DNA of 64,000 bases. It comes from Kurthia sibirica (GTDB taxonomy: Bacteria > Bacillota > Bacilli > Bacillales_A > Planococcaceae). Shown piece by piece: positions 1 to 11,118 of the stretch. The DNA lies in NCBI RefSeq assembly GCF_003143975.1, contig NZ_QFVR01000015.1, forward strand, positions 1-64,000, in the 5' to 3' direction. The first letter of the stretch is position 1, and the number at the start of each line of letters is the position of its first letter. A model generated the notes under the pieces. That model was given only the letters and a program-made list of their open reading frames with translations. It was not told where the DNA came from and searched no databases. A program made the translations under genes and the position numbers.

Positions 1-29
1 TTTATGGTAAGATGTGTATAGAGATTCAT
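1..29 (-). CDS. Partial transposase, N-terminus only (IS30-like)
   Basis: An ATG at 29-27 follows an AAAGGA-type ribosome-binding site by a normal spacing and opens a frame with no stop to the window edge. The nine complete codons read MNLYTHLTI. The YTHLT motif near the N-terminus, ahead of the helix-turn-helix, is typical of IS30-family transposases. Only these residues are visible, so the family call rests on a short motif and on the way the upstream DNA disrupts rarA. Confidence 0.4.
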
Positions 30-121
30 TGCCTCATTCCTTTCAATAGTTGTCTTCGTAAACACTATTTTACAAGGTTTGAAGTGATGAGTCTCTTTTT
101 GTGTTGCACTTAAAGTGTAAA
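1..121 (-). mobile_element. Terminal part of an IS30-like insertion sequence interrupting rarA
   Basis: The rarA reading frame stops abruptly at 123. The DNA beyond it cannot be read as the missing RarA C-terminus in any frame. Read on the minus strand it has a non-coding lead of about 90 bases, a ribosome-binding site, and then the start of a transposase-like ORF. This is the arrangement of an insertion sequence end. The boundary near 121-125 is inferred from where RarA similarity ends. The other end of the element lies outside the window, so target duplication cannot be tested. Confidence 0.5.
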
Positions 122-122
122 T

Positions 123-830
123 CTAAGCGCCAAAAACACCGATTTTTTCTGCCAAACTATCGACTATTTTATCTGACACAATAGTAGTATGATCTACTTC
201 ATCTGCAGAGTAATAAATCGATTCCAATAAATTTAACGCTTTGCGTGCATCACCATTCCCGGCATTTGCTACTTTTATAATTTGTTCATCTGTCATGTTA
301 ATATTCATTTTTCCGAGACCGCGTTCTTCATCAAGTAAAGCTTGGCGTACTAATTTTTCCAAATCCGCTGTCGTCAAACGTTTTAATTGTTTAATTTCTC
401 CACAACGTGAACGAATGGCGGGATTAACATCATGATAGGGATTTTCTGTCGTTGCACCGATTAAAATAATCGATCCATTTTCAACATGCGGTAATAGTGT
501 ATCTTGTTGTAATTTATTGAAGCGGTGAATCTCATCCAAAAATAAAATGACCTGCCCAGAAAAATGTGCTTCTCTTACAATGTCTTCTACATCTTTTTTA
601 CCAGCTCGCGTAGCATTTAAGGCAAAGAATGGTGTGTCGACAGAGCCGGATATTGCAAAGGCTAATGATGTTTTACCAATGCCGGGGGGACCATATAATA
701 ACATGGACGGTGTGTGTCCTTTTTTAATCATTGTATATAAATTTGTCGTAGGGCCAACGATGCTGTCGTGTCCAACTATCTCATCGATGTTTCTCGGACG
801 CATACGATATGCTAACGGTTCATTTGACAT
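123..830 (-). pseudogene. rarA: 3'-truncated rarA (mgsA): replication-associated AAA+ recombination factor
   Basis: RarA/MgsA is a clamp-loader-like AAA+ ATPase acting at stalled replication forks. The start at 830 follows a GAGGAGGT site; an upstream in-frame ATG at 890 has none. Visible are Walker A GPPGIGKT (residues 47-54), Walker B FLDEIHR (97-103), sensor 1 TTEN (127-130) and the arginine-finger SRC (about 141-143). The frame ends after 235 residues, while family members have about 420. The lost part is the C-terminal lid and tetramerisation region. The cause appears to be the adjoining insertion element. The product would keep the ATPase core but should not form the usual oligomer. It is divergent from cymR, which is the ancestral neighbour. 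The family call is firm; loss of function is inferred. Confidence 0.85.
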
Positions 831-958
831 AGTACGACCTCCTCGTAAGTGTAAATTTAATTCATCTACATAATAGTATAGCAAAACCAAGTGCTGAGGG
901 TGGGAATATGATATACTTTAACGATAAAGAACTCAAACTAGTAGAGGTGTGTAAACCA

Positions 959-1378
959 ATGAAAATCTCAACAAAAGGTCGTTATGGCTTAACAATTATG
1001 ATTGAATTAGCAAAACAATATGGTCAAGGGCCTATTCCATTACGCCAAATAGCAGCGGACAATGATTTATCTGAAGCATACCTAGAGCAGTTAGTGTCGC
1101 CACTTAGAAATTCCGGTCTCGTAAAAAGTGTACGTGGTGCATACGGTGGCTATATGCTGTCTAAACCACCTCATTTGATCTCAGCAGCAGATGTTATTAA
1201 AGTGTTAGAAGGACCGATTCAACCAGTTGAAGGCATTGAAAATGAGGCGCCACCACAGCGTCAATTGTGGATGCAAATTCGAGATGCTGTGAAAACCGTA
1301 CTCGATACAACAAGCCTAGAAGATTTAGCAAACTATACAGATGAAAATACTGAAGACAACTTCATGTTTTATATTTAA
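959..1378 (+). CDS. cymR: CymR: Rrf2-family repressor of cysteine metabolism
   Basis: CymR is a dimeric Rrf2-type winged-helix regulator. In Bacillus it represses cysteine and sulfur-uptake genes in complex with CysK. The 139-residue length matches the family. The N-terminus MKISTKGRYGL and the recognition segment SEAYLEQLVSPLR are characteristic. No cysteine cluster for an iron-sulfur cofactor is present, which separates it from IscR. The frame extends upstream to 908, but the start at 959 has an AGAGGTG site and matches the usual CymR beginning. iscS follows after 14 bases, so the regulator and the desulfurase are probably co-transcribed. Confidence 0.92.
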   Translation: MKISTKGRYGLTIMIELAKQYGQGPIPLRQIAADNDLSEAYLEQLVSPLRNSGLVKSVRGAYGGYMLSKPPHLISAADVIKVLEGPIQPVEGIENEAPPQRQLWMQIRDAVKTVLDTTSLEDLANYTDENTEDNFMFYI

Positions 1379-1392
1379 AGGAGATTTTTTTC

Positions 1393-2538
1393 ATGGATGA
1401 AATTTATTTAGATCACGCAGCTACAACACCTATGCACCCAGCTGTTATTGAAGCAATGGTTGATGCATTACAAAATATTGCAGGTAATCCTTCAAGCATT
1501 CATCAGCAAGGAAGAACAGCTCGCAAAGCATTGGATGATTCCCGTCAAACTATAGCGCAGTCAATTGCTGCTCAAGACGATGAAATTATTTTCACAGGTG
1601 GCGGCTCGGAGTCTGATAATTTGGCGATTTTTGGTACTGCTTACGCTCGTCGTAAAGAAGGGCGCCATATCATTACTTCTCAAGTGGAGCATCATGCTGT
1701 ATTACATGCCTGTGAAAGGTTAGCTACGCAAGGCTTTGCTATTACGTATTTACCCGTGAATGATCAGGGTGTAGTACAAGTTGACGACTTTAAAGCTGCT
1801 TTGCGTGATGATACAATTTTAGTAACAATTATGTTAGGGAATAATGAAGTCGGTGCAATTCAACCTATTAAAGAGATTGGTGCGATTCTTGAAACACATC
1901 AAGCGACATTCCATACGGATGCAGTTCAAGCTTATGGTGTGATGGCAATTGATGTCGATGAATTAAAGGTTGATTTATTATCTACAACGGCACATAAAAT
2001 CAATGGCCCTAAGGGAATTGGTATGTTGTACCAACGTAAAAATACGCCATTACAGGCAGTTATAGTCGGTGGACAGCAGGAGCGTAAGCGTCGAGCGGGT
2101 ACGGAAAACGTTCCAAGTATCGTCGCTTTTGCCAAAGCAGTGGAAATTGCTCAGCAACAAATGAATCATAAACAGGCTCTTTATAATGGTTTTGAAAAAA
2201 TTGTTATGGAGGCTCTAACAGAAGCGGGAATTTCTTTTGAAGTGAATGGTGAGCGTAGCAACTCTTTACCACAGGTTTTAAATATTAGCTTTGATCAGAT
2301 GGAAGTGGAGTCATTTCTAGTGAATCTTGATATGGCGGGTATTGCGGTATCGTCCGGTTCGGCATGCACTGCAGGTTCAATCGATCCCTCACATGTTCTC
2401 GTAGCAATGTTTGGTAAAAACTCACCAAAATTAAGAAACTCGATTCGTTTTAGTTTCGGATATGGCTTGAATAATGATATTGTAACAGAAGCGACAAAAC
2501 GTCTAGTTGAAATCGTCAAAAGATTAACGAATGCATAG
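1393..2538 (+). CDS. iscS: Cysteine desulfurase (IscS/NifS class)
   Basis: This PLP enzyme removes sulfur from L-cysteine as an enzyme-bound persulfide and passes it to acceptors. The immediate downstream gene, mnmA, is the likely recipient for tRNA thiolation. The PLP-binding lysine is K202 in AHKINGPKGIG. H101 in VEHHAVLHA contacts the cofactor. The persulfide cysteine is C325 in SSGSACTAG. The 381-residue length is normal. AAAGGAG precedes the ATG. The spacing to mnmA is 17 bases. The orthologue in Bacillus is yrvO, the dedicated MnmA partner, and the context supports that role here over general Fe-S assembly. Confidence 0.94.
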   Translation: MDEIYLDHAATTPMHPAVIEAMVDALQNIAGNPSSIHQQGRTARKALDDSRQTIAQSIAAQDDEIIFTGGGSESDNLAIFGTAYARRKEGRHIITSQVEHHAVLHACERLATQGFAITYLPVNDQGVVQVDDFKAALRDDTILVTIMLGNNEVGAIQPIKEIGAILETHQATFHTDAVQAYGVMAIDVDELKVDLLSTTAHKINGPKGIGMLYQRKNTPLQAVIVGGQQERKRRAGTENVPSIVAFAKAVEIAQQQMNHKQALYNGFEKIVMEALTEAGISFEVNGERSNSLPQVLNISFDQMEVESFLVNLDMAGIAVSSGSACTAGSIDPSHVLVAMFGKNSPKLRNSIRFSFGYGLNNDIVTEATKRLVEIVKRLTNA

Positions 2539-2549
2539 AAATAAGGTGA

Positions 2550-3677
<1,128 letters not shown>

Positions 3678-3692
3678 TAGGAGTTGTGTTTT

Positions 3693-4355
3693 TTGAATTT
3701 TACTGAAGAAGGCATCAAAGCGATGCAAGAAAAACGTTTCGAAGATGCTGCAAAAGCATTTACTCGTGCAATTGATGAAAATCCGCAGGAAGCAATTGGA
3801 TATATTAATTTTGGGAATCTTTTAGCGGCGATGGATGACAGTGAGCGCGCAGAGCGTTTCTTCCAAAAAGCAATCACATTAGATGACCAAGCAGCAACAG
3901 CTTATTATGGCTTAGCAAATTTATATTACAATAGTGAACGCTTTGAAGAGGCAGCAAAGTTATACGAGCGTTCATTACGTAATGGAATCGAAGGAGCCGA
4001 TGTGTATTATATGCTCGGTAAATCATTCGAACAGGGCGGCCAAACAAAGCTAGCTCTACCATATTTACAAAGAGCAGCAGAATTAGCTCCCGAAGATGTA
4101 CAAGTTCGTTTAGCATTTGCTATATTAATGTGCTCGCTTGAAATGTTTGAAGAAGCAGAGAAAGAGTTGCGTGTCGTAATTGATATGGACTGGAATAACG
4201 CCGATGCTCATTATAATTTAGGTGTATTATTTGCTGTTTCTACGGATAATGTAAAAGACGCAAGATATCATTTGCAACAAGCTTTCACACTTCAACCAGA
4301 GTTTGATCAAGCACGTTATATTTATGATATGTTAGGACAAAAACTAGAAGACTAA
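3693..4355 (+). CDS. yrrB: TPR-repeat protein (YrrB-like)
   Basis: The product of about 220 residues is made almost entirely of tetratricopeptide repeats, for example AIGYINFGNLLAAMDD and AATAYYGLANLYYNSE, spaced every 34 residues. Such solenoids are protein-docking scaffolds. The gene sits between mnmA and recD2 exactly as yrrB does in B. subtilis. The exact partner is not known from sequence. The start is TTG at 3693, 9 bases after GGAG. An upstream in-frame TTG at 3684 touches that site and is unlikely. There is no signal peptide, so it is cytoplasmic. Confidence 0.85.
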   Translation: MNFTEEGIKAMQEKRFEDAAKAFTRAIDENPQEAIGYINFGNLLAAMDDSERAERFFQKAITLDDQAATAYYGLANLYYNSERFEEAAKLYERSLRNGIEGADVYYMLGKSFEQGGQTKLALPYLQRAAELAPEDVQVRLAFAILMCSLEMFEEAEKELRVVIDMDWNNADAHYNLGVLFAVSTDNVKDARYHLQQAFTLQPEFDQARYIYDMLGQKLED

Positions 4356-4371
4356 TAAGGAGGGGACAGCG

Positions 4372-6789
4372 TTGACTGAAAATCTTTCACTATTTTCGAA
4401 TGAACCATTATTCGTAGTAGGTCGACCTGTCGTCTCTATTTTTCATAATACGGATAATTTATTTTCTATCGTGAAATTGAAAATTCAAGAGACGAACACA
4501 GATTACAAAGATAAAGAAGTTATTGTTGCGGGATATTTTCCAAAGGTTGTAGAGGATTCGGTTTACCGTTTTACAGGAAAAATGACAAAACATCCAAAAT
4601 ACGGTGCACAATTTAAAGCAGAAACATTTGAAAAAGAGATACCGGCGACCGAAACAGGTGTCATCTCTTATTTGTCGAGCGATTTATTTCCCGGTATTGG
4701 TAGGCGTACGGCGGAGATTATCGTTGAAAAACTAGGTGCAGATGCCATAAAAATAATTATTAATGATCCTTCATCTTTGGATGATATTCCTCGACTAAAT
4801 GATGAAAAAAAAGAAACGCTACGTCTTGTACTTCAGCAAAACCTTGGGATGGATCGTATTATGATTAAGCTAGGTGAATGGGGTTTTGGCGCACAATTAG
4901 CAATCAAAATTTATCAATTATACTTAGAAGAGACTATTCAATTATTGCAAGAAAATCCATATCGTCTAATAGAAGATGTCGATGGCATTGGTTTTGGTAA
5001 GGCGGATGAGTTAGGTTCAATTTTAGGTATTACGGGCAATCATGACCATCGTATTGAAGCAGCCATCCTTCACCTTGTCAATCAGGCTTCACTGTCTGAT
5101 GGCCATGTTTATGTTGAAGCGCCACAAATTGTGCCACAAGCTAAAGTACTTTTAGAAAGTAGTCAACATGTTGAAATCCCATACGAAGCTATTTCAGCAG
5201 CTATTATTCGTTTGGGTGAAAATGGAAAATTATGTGGGGAAGAAATGCGTCTTTATATGCCTTCTCTTTATTATTCTGAAGTTGGAATTGCATCTAAAAT
5301 TTTGCAATTAAAAGAAAAAAATAAAGAACATTCTGCCTTTCCGCAAGATGAAATTCGTAAATGGATTGGCGATGCTGAAGAACGCTTTGGTGTTACATAT
5401 GCAGAAACACAAGTGAATGCGATTGAAAAAGCGATTAATAGTGCTGTAATGATTTTAACTGGTGGACCCGGAACCGGTAAAACAACAGTAGTACGTGGCA
5501 TTGTCGATGTTTTTGCTGAACTTCATGGCTTATCTTTGGATCCGAAAGAATATAGTAAAAAAGATGAAGAATTTCCAATTGTTCTTGTAGCACCTACTGG
5601 ACGTGCTGCAAAACGCTTAAGTGAATCAACAGGTTTACCAGCACAAACAATTCACCGATTATTAGGTTTTAATGGACATGAGAAAGAGGAAGACTCTGAG
5701 AAGGAAATAGGCGGACGTTTATTAATCGTCGATGAAATGTCGATGGTCGATACATGGTTGGCCCATCAACTTCTAAAATCTGTCAACGAAAATTGCCAAA
5801 TTGTTTTTGTAGGTGATCAAGATCAGCTACCACCAGTTGGTCCGGGGCAAGTTCTAAAGGATTTACTCTCTTCAAAAGCCATACCAACCGTCGAATTAAC
5901 GAATGTCTATCGTCAAGAGGACGGCTCATCTATTATCGAGTTGGCCCATCAGATGAAAGCAGGTCAACTACCGACGAATTTAACAGAAAAAACATCGGAT
6001 CGCTCATTTATAAAATCAAGTGCTAGTCAAGTGCCTCAAGTAGTCCAACAGGTGATTGGTTCAGCTTTAAAAAAAGGATTTTCCATCCATGATATTCAGG
6101 TGTTGGCACCGATGTATCGCGGAGAAGCTGGTATTGATGCCCTAAACAAATTAATACAAGAATTCGTTAATCCTAAAAAAACAGCAAAATCAAAAGAAAT
6201 TGCTTTTGGTGATACAATCTATCGTATTGGTGACAAAGTATTACAGCTCGTTAATCAACCAAATAGCAATGTGTTTAATGGGGATATGGGTGAAATTATT
6301 TCTATTTTGAAAGCGAAAGAAACAACGGAAAAACAAGATATAATGGTCATTTCTTTTGATGGTATTGAAGTAACCTATGAACGTTCAGATCTCAATCAAA
6401 TCACACTAGCTTACTGTTGTTCCATCCATAAATCACAAGGTAGTGAGTTTCCAATGGTCATTATGCCTGTCGTGCGTAGCTATTCGAAAATGCTACGTAA
6501 AAATTTACTCTATACAGGATTGACACGCGCAAAAAACTTTTTGATTTTATGTGGAGAGCCTGATACGTTTCTACGTGGTATTCAAAATGATGCCGATGTA
6601 TTACGCCAAACATCACTTGCATTACGCCTAGGAGAGCCAGCTGAAAAAATTGAAGAAAAACAAGCTACCGAAGAATCAAGTGATGAAGGACAGTCGACGA
6701 ACTTTTCTTTAACGATGGATAACTTCATGACAATCCCACCAATGATTGGTATGCAAGGTATTAAACCAATAGACTTTATCGAAGAATAA
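4372..6789 (+). CDS. recD2: RecD2: superfamily 1 DNA helicase (RecD-like, no RecBC)
   Basis: RecD2 is a 5'-3' helicase that in Bacillus limits RecA-dependent recombination and helps replication forks. Residues 1-340 hold the long N-terminal region with helix-hairpin-helix segments, such as SDLFPGIGRRTAEIIV and VDGIGFGKADEL. Walker A GGPGTGKTT starts at residue 364. The Walker B-type LLIVDEMSMVD and the late motif AYCCSIHKSQGSEF complete the motor. Its 805 residues match YrrC-type proteins. The start is TTG after GGAGGGG. It ends the mnmA-side operon at a terminator shared with the next, convergent gene. Confidence 0.92.
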   Translation: MTENLSLFSNEPLFVVGRPVVSIFHNTDNLFSIVKLKIQETNTDYKDKEVIVAGYFPKVVEDSVYRFTGKMTKHPKYGAQFKAETFEKEIPATETGVISYLSSDLFPGIGRRTAEIIVEKLGADAIKIIINDPSSLDDIPRLNDEKKETLRLVLQQNLGMDRIMIKLGEWGFGAQLAIKIYQLYLEETIQLLQENPYRLIEDVDGIGFGKADELGSILGITGNHDHRIEAAILHLVNQASLSDGHVYVEAPQIVPQAKVLLESSQHVEIPYEAISAAIIRLGENGKLCGEEMRLYMPSLYYSEVGIASKILQLKEKNKEHSAFPQDEIRKWIGDAEERFGVTYAETQVNAIEKAINSAVMILTGGPGTGKTTVVRGIVDVFAELHGLSLDPKEYSKKDEEFPIVLVAPTGRAAKRLSESTGLPAQTIHRLLGFNGHEKEEDSEKEIGGRLLIVDEMSMVDTWLAHQLLKSVNENCQIVFVGDQDQLPPVGPGQVLKDLLSSKAIPTVELTNVYRQEDGSSIIELAHQMKAGQLPTNLTEKTSDRSFIKSSASQVPQVVQQVIGSALKKGFSIHDIQVLAPMYRGEAGIDALNKLIQEFVNPKKTAKSKEIAFGDTIYRIGDKVLQLVNQPNSNVFNGDMGEIISILKAKETTEKQDIMVISFDGIEVTYERSDLNQITLAYCCSIHKSQGSEFPMVIMPVVRSYSKMLRKNLLYTGLTRAKNFLILCGEPDTFLRGIQNDADVLRQTSLALRLGEPAEKIEEKQATEESSDEGQSTNFSLTMDNFMTIPPMIGMQGIKPIDFIEE

Positions 6790-6870
6790 AACGCTTCGTC
6801 AAATAACAGAGAGCCGATTTTCAACTTGTATTAGGTAGAAGTCAGTCTGATGATCTATTGTAGAATATAA

Positions 6871-6927
6871 AAGCATCCACTAGCCAGACCCCAGACAAAG
6901 AAGGGGCATACATAGTGGATGCTTTTT
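6871..6927. terminator. Bidirectional terminator between recD2 and the convergent membrane-protein gene
   Basis: A perfect 12-bp inverted repeat (AAGCATCCACTA at 6871-6882, TAGTGGATGCTT at 6913-6924) flanks a loop that itself holds a short CCCC/GGGG pairing, and a T-run follows. It lies between two converging genes and can serve both strands. Confidence 0.8.
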
Positions 6928-6981
6928 ACATAGGTTCGTGGATTATCGCTGTCATAGTCAGCTCATCACGAAAAAAATAGA

Positions 6982-7308
6982 TTAATTAAAGACATGATTT
7001 AATAATAATATGAAGAGGATAATGGCTATTATAAAGTAGATTGTCGTGCCAATTAGTATAGGGTTTTTTTTTAATCTACTAGGTAAATAAGCTGTTTGTA
7101 TGCCAGTATGAGCAGCGAGTTGCGCTTGATTGTAGTTGGCAAGTGCTCCCCCTGAACTAGAGAAGAATAATGCACAAACAAATAGTGTTAAGGCGACAAA
7201 GAATACAATTTCAATAAAACGAACATGGATGAATTGACTTATAAGTAGTGTAAGAAGTACTTCGATTATTAAAGTAAATAGTATAAGTATGAATGATTTT
7301 TTTGACAT
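6982..7308 (-). CDS. Small three-helix membrane protein, unknown function
   Basis: The 108-residue product has hydrophobic segments at about 5-24, 30-50 and 83-106, separated by a polar stretch around residues 53-80 (SSSGGALANYNQAQLAAH). This suggests an integral membrane protein with one soluble loop. I do not recognise a family with confidence; DUF3899-type small membrane proteins are one possibility. The ATG follows a full AGGAGGG site, so translation is likely. It occupies the place where B. subtilis carries yrrD and the gln transporter genes, so it is a lineage-specific gene in a variable spot. Confidence 0.7.
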   Translation of the reverse strand: MSKKSFILILFTLIIEVLLTLLISQFIHVRFIEIVFFVALTLFVCALFFSSSGGALANYNQAQLAAHTGIQTAYLPSRLKKNPILIGTTIYFIIAIILFILLLNHVFN

Positions 7309-7520
7309 AATAACCCTCCTATGTTAATTATTATAGCATGCAGCTGAGGTTGTTACCCACCAATCACTATTTATAGTGAAAACGATGCTGAAAAAAATCA
7401 TTTGTAATCTATGATCTAGTTGCCAGTGTTCGCAAATAAACAAACGCATACGATACTTTATTCGAATTGTCGCTATCCTATCTGTCTACGTATTAGCAAA
7501 CGATTAAAAGCGCGCAAGCA
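7309..7520. other. Gene-free stretch upstream of the alaS promoter
   Basis: No ORF with a ribosome-binding site is seen. It should hold the promoter of the minus-strand membrane-protein gene, but no convincing -35/-10 pair was picked out. Nothing else is recognised. Confidence 0.5.
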
Positions 7521-7550
7521 TTGACAGCAGATAACTTTATTGCATATAAT
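7521..7550 (+). promoter_or_regulatory. Sigma-A promoter of the alaS leader
   Basis: A perfect TTGACA (7521-7526) and a perfect TATAAT (7545-7550) are separated by 18 bases. Transcription would begin about 7557, giving a leader of roughly 310 bases that contains the T-box. Confidence 0.85.
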
Positions 7551-7556
7551 CAAGTT

Positions 7557-7816
7557 ATACTATATGAAGAAAACGATGACGGAAAAAGTACGTTTTAGAA
7601 CGTGTCACAGAAAGAGGTTTCTTGGCTGAAAAAACCTTCACTTATGCTAATTCGGAAAGCTAATCCTGAGTGCAGCTAATACCTGACGTTCACTGCGTTA
7701 AAGTGCTAAGACATAAAATGTAATAGACAAATACATTTTATAAATTAGGGTGGTACCACGAAGACAACTATTCAGTTCTCGTCCCTTTCCAGGGATGGGG
7801 ACTTTTCTTTTTGTTT
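7557..7816 (+). promoter_or_regulatory. T-box riboswitch, alanine specifier, controlling alaS
   Basis: T-box leaders bind uncharged tRNA and open an antiterminator when charging is low. The T-box AGGGTGGTACCACG is at 7747-7760. Stem I ends in GGAAAGCTAATCCTGAG, which aligns with known specifier loops and places codon GCT (alanine) at 7659-7661. An AGTA motif occurs upstream in stem I. The terminator is GTCCC paired with GGGGAC (7781-7802) followed by a T-rich run. The specifier agrees with the downstream gene, alanyl-tRNA synthetase. Confidence 0.93.
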
Positions 7817-7868
7817 TTTATCAGGATTTGCCTATATGGTCGTCATATAAATTAGGAGGAAATTGAAA

Positions 7869-10523
7869 ATGAAATCGAATGAGATTCGCAGTAAATTTAT
7901 CGAGTTTTTTGTAGAAAAACAACATAAACAGGAACCAAGTATGCCACTAGTACCTATTAATGATGCGTCATTACTATGGATTAACTCGGGTGTTGCTACA
8001 TTGAAAAAATACTTTGATGGGTCAGTCATTCCGGACAATCCTCGTATCGTAAATGCACAAAAAGCAATTCGCACAAATGATATTGAAAACGTAGGTAAAA
8101 CAGCTCGCCACCATACATTCTTTGAAATGCTTGGGAACTTTTCAATCGGCGATTACTTTAAAAAAGAAGCCATTGAATATGCTTGGGAATTTTTAACTTC
8201 AGACAAATGGATGGGACTTGATGCGGAAAAATTATCGATTACCATTCATCCGGAAGATACAGAAGCTTATGATATTTGGAAAGATATCGTCGGAATTCCT
8301 GAAGAACGATTAATTCGTCTTGAAGGGAATTTCTGGGATATTGGAGAAGGTCCATCAGGTCCAAACTCTGAAATTTTCTACGATCGTGGTGAAATGTACG
8401 GTAATGATTTAAACGATCCAGAACTATATCCAGGTGGCGAGAATGAACGTTATCTTGAAATTTGGAATTTAGTATTCTCTCAATTCAATCATAATCCAGA
8501 TCATAGTTATACTCCTTTACCAAAACAAAATATTGATACAGGCATGGGTCTTGAGCGTGTTGTGTCTGTCTTGCAAGATGTACCAACAAACTACGATACA
8601 GATTTATTTATGCCGATTATTGAAACAATCGAAACATTTGCAGACCGTCGCTATAAGCGTCCTGGTGAAATAGAATTGGCTGAAATTTTTGGTAGTGAAG
8701 AAGACATCAACACACCTTTCAAAGTAATCGCTGATCATATTCGTACAGTTGCATTTGCGATTGGCGATGGGGCGCTGCCTTCAAATGAAGGTCGTGGTTA
8801 TGTGTTACGTCGTTTATTACGTCGTGCGGTTCGTTATGCCAAACAAATTGGTATCGAAAAACCATTTATGTATGAATTAGTACCAACTGTTGGTGCGATT
8901 ATGCAAGATTTCTACCCACAAGTAAAAGAGAAAGAAGCATTTATTCAACGTGTTATTAAAAATGAGGAACAACGCTTCCACGAAACTTTACATGATGGTT
9001 TAGGTATTTTTAATGATGTGGTAGCTGCTCAAAAAGCACAAGGCGAAACGACAATTCCAGGTTCGGATGCCTTCCGTTTGTATGACACATACGGCTTCCC
9101 AGTAGAATTAACGGAAGAATATGCTGCGGAAGTGGGCATGACAGTTGATGAAGAAGGTTTTAATACTGAAATGGAACAACAGCGTAATCGTGCTCGTGCA
9201 GCACGCCAAGATGTGGATTCGATGAAAGTACAATCGGAAGTATTAGCCAACCTAACACAACCCTCTGAATTTGTCGGAAACGATACACTAACAGTTGATA
9301 CAGAAGTCGTAGCAATCGTGGCTGATGGTGCGGCGGTTCAACATGTTTCTGAAGGACAAGAAGCACTTGTCATCTTAACAACAACACCTTTCTACGCAGA
9401 AATGGGTGGTCAAATTGCTGATACTGGTATCCTAACAAATGACTCATTTACAGCAACTGTCAAGGCGGTTACAAAAGCACCGAATGGTCAACCATTGCAT
9501 ACCATTTTAGTCGAATCTGGCGAGATGAATTTACATGACAAAGTGACAGCAACCGTCGATCGCGAATCGCGTAATTTAATCGTTAAAAATCATACAGCAA
9601 CGCATTTACTACAACGTGCTTTAAAAGATGTATTAGGTGATCATGTCAACCAAGCTGGATCTTATGTTGGTGCGGACCGTCTTCGTTTTGACTTCTCTCA
9701 CTTTGGTGCAACAACAAAAGAGGAGCTAGAACAAATCGAATTTGCTGTCAATGAAAAAATTTGGGATGATATCGAAGTCATTATCGAAGAAATGCCAATA
9801 GCAGATGCTAAAAAATTAGGCGCTATGGCCTTGTTTGGTGAAAAATATGGCGATGTCGTTCGCGTTGTTCAAGTATCGGACTACTCAATCGAATTATGTG
9901 GTGGTATTCACGTTAAACGTTCTTCTGAGATCGGTTTATTCAAAATTGTATCAGAGGGCGGGATTGGTGCAGGAACACGTCGTATCGAGGCTGTGACAGG
10001 AAAAGTAGCATATCTAGCGACAAAAGAACAACAAGACATTTTAGAAACAGCAGCAACAGAGCTAAAATCAAATGTGAAAGACGTACCAGCTCGTATCGAA
10101 TCATTACAACATGAATTAAAAGATGTACAGCGCGAAAATGACTCATTATCAGCTAAATTAGCTGGTGCACAAGCATCTGATATTCTTGCGTCAGCGCAAG
10201 AAATCAATGGTGTAACAGTCTTATCTACCATTGTCGAAGCAAAAGATAATAACGCATTACGTCAGTTAATGGATGATCTTAAAACGAAAATGGATAAAGC
10301 TGTTATCGTGTTAGGTGCAGTAGCAGACGGTAAAGTAATGCTTTGTGCAGGTGTTTCTAAAGAAATCGCCGGCAAAGAGTATCATGCAGGTCAAATTGTA
10401 AAATCTGTTGCCGAACAATGTGGTGGTAAAGGTGGCGGACGTCCTGATATGGCGATGGCCGGAGCAAAAGATGCTGACAAATTAGCAGATGCTCTTGAAT
10501 CAGTTTACACATTGTTAAAATAA
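7869..10523 (+). CDS. alaS: Alanyl-tRNA synthetase
   Basis: AlaRS charges tRNA-Ala and hydrolyses mischarged Ser/Gly-tRNA-Ala. The product is 884 residues, close to the family norm of about 878. The class II core contains the motif 2 region around [18 protein letters not shown]. The editing domain carries the zinc ligands H575 and H579 (HTATH) with C677 and H681 (CGGIH). The C-terminal DHHA1-type domain ends in [14 protein letters not shown]. The ATG at 7869 is 8 bases after AGGAGGA; a TTG at 7863 lies too close to the site. Expression is set by the T-box leader. A strong hairpin terminator follows, so alaS is probably monocistronic. Confidence 0.97.
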   Translation: MKSNEIRSKFIEFFVEKQHKQEPSMPLVPINDASLLWINSGVATLKKYFDGSVIPDNPRIVNAQKAIRTNDIENVGKTARHHTFFEMLGNFSIGDYFKKEAIEYAWEFLTSDKWMGLDAEKLSITIHPEDTEAYDIWKDIVGIPEERLIRLEGNFWDIGEGPSGPNSEIFYDRGEMYGNDLNDPELYPGGENERYLEIWNLVFSQFNHNPDHSYTPLPKQNIDTGMGLERVVSVLQDVPTNYDTDLFMPIIETIETFADRRYKRPGEIELAEIFGSEEDINTPFKVIADHIRTVAFAIGDGALPSNEGRGYVLRRLLRRAVRYAKQIGIEKPFMYELVPTVGAIMQDFYPQVKEKEAFIQRVIKNEEQRFHETLHDGLGIFNDVVAAQKAQGETTIPGSDAFRLYDTYGFPVELTEEYAAEVGMTVDEEGFNTEMEQQRNRARAARQDVDSMKVQSEVLANLTQPSEFVGNDTLTVDTEVVAIVADGAAVQHVSEGQEALVILTTTPFYAEMGGQIADTGILTNDSFTATVKAVTKAPNGQPLHTILVESGEMNLHDKVTATVDRESRNLIVKNHTATHLLQRALKDVLGDHVNQAGSYVGADRLRFDFSHFGATTKEELEQIEFAVNEKIWDDIEVIIEEMPIADAKKLGAMALFGEKYGDVVRVVQVSDYSIELCGGIHVKRSSEIGLFKIVSEGGIGAGTRRIEAVTGKVAYLATKEQQDILETAATELKSNVKDVPARIESLQHELKDVQRENDSLSAKLAGAQASDILASAQEINGVTVLSTIVEAKDNNALRQLMDDLKTKMDKAVIVLGAVADGKVMLCAGVSKEIAGKEYHAGQIVKSVAEQCGGKGGGRPDMAMAGAKDADKLADALESVYTLLK

Positions 10524-10534
10524 TAAAATATACT

Positions 10535-10574
10535 AAAAGTGAGAAACGACATAAAACGTCGTTTCTCACTTTTT
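10535..10574 (+). terminator. Intrinsic terminator of alaS
   Basis: A 16-bp perfect stem pairs AAAAGTGAGAAACGAC (10535-10550) with its complement (10558-10573) around a 7-base loop, followed by Ts. It begins 12 bases after the alaS stop. Confidence 0.9.
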
Positions 10575-10848
10575 ATATCTTAGATAAGCGTATCTTTTAT
10601 TGAAATAGACGAATGATTATTTTGAAGAGAAATTTAAAAATAAAGGATTTTAGCACTTTTAGCACGTATTATTTGCTTTTATACATGTTTAAATTGTAAA
10701 TTTAGATATGCTTAACTGTTGGAATTATCGTTTTTCAACGGGAGAAAAGGAATATCTATTGAAAATGAGTTTTAAAGATGGCCTTTATACGTTATACTAA
10801 ATTAAAGAGCCACAAACTCTACTTTAACTTTATTGTGAGGTGCTTAGC
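10575..10848. other. Gene-free stretch before ireB
   Basis: AT-rich with no ORF of note. A possible extended -10 (GTTATACT near 10791-10798) with a weak TTTAAA at the -35 spacing could be the promoter for ireB-ruvX. Nothing else is seen. Confidence 0.4.
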
Positions 10849-11118
10849 ATGAGTAAGTTTGATCAAACGATGAAATTTAATTTCCCTGAGGAACCTATGG
10901 AACAAGAAGTACGCGAAACAATGCTTCATGTACATGCAGCACTAGAAGAAAAAGGGTATAATCCTATCAATCAAATTGTGGGCTATTTACTATCAGGAGA
11001 TCCTGCTTATATCCCACGTCATCAAGATGCCCGTACGAAAATACGCAAGCTTGAACGAGATGAGATTTTAGAGGAGCTTGTGAAATTCTATATTAAGAAG
11101 AATAAAGAGGCTATATAA
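10849..11118 (+). CDS. ireB: IreB-family regulatory phosphoprotein (YrzL, UPF0297)
   Basis: IreB is a small protein. In Enterococcus it is phosphorylated by the PASTA kinase IreK and affects cephalosporin resistance; in Bacillus the orthologue is YrzL. The 89-residue product has the family segments MKFNFPEEP at the N-terminus and [15 protein letters not shown] in the middle. The ATG at 10849 is 6 bases after GAGGTG; an in-frame GTG at 10840 overlaps that site and is unlikely. Its stop overlaps the ruvX start by one base, as in most Firmicutes, so the pair is translationally coupled. Confidence 0.92.
   Translation: MSKFDQTMKFNFPEEPMEQEVRETMLHVHAALEEKGYNPINQIVGYLLSGDPAYIPRHQDARTKIRKLERDEILEELVKFYIKKNKEAI

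Noticed and set aside
547-873. Plus-strand ORF of 108 codons opposite rarA
   Set aside because: Antisense shadow of a conserved AAA+ coding region, without a ribosome-binding site.
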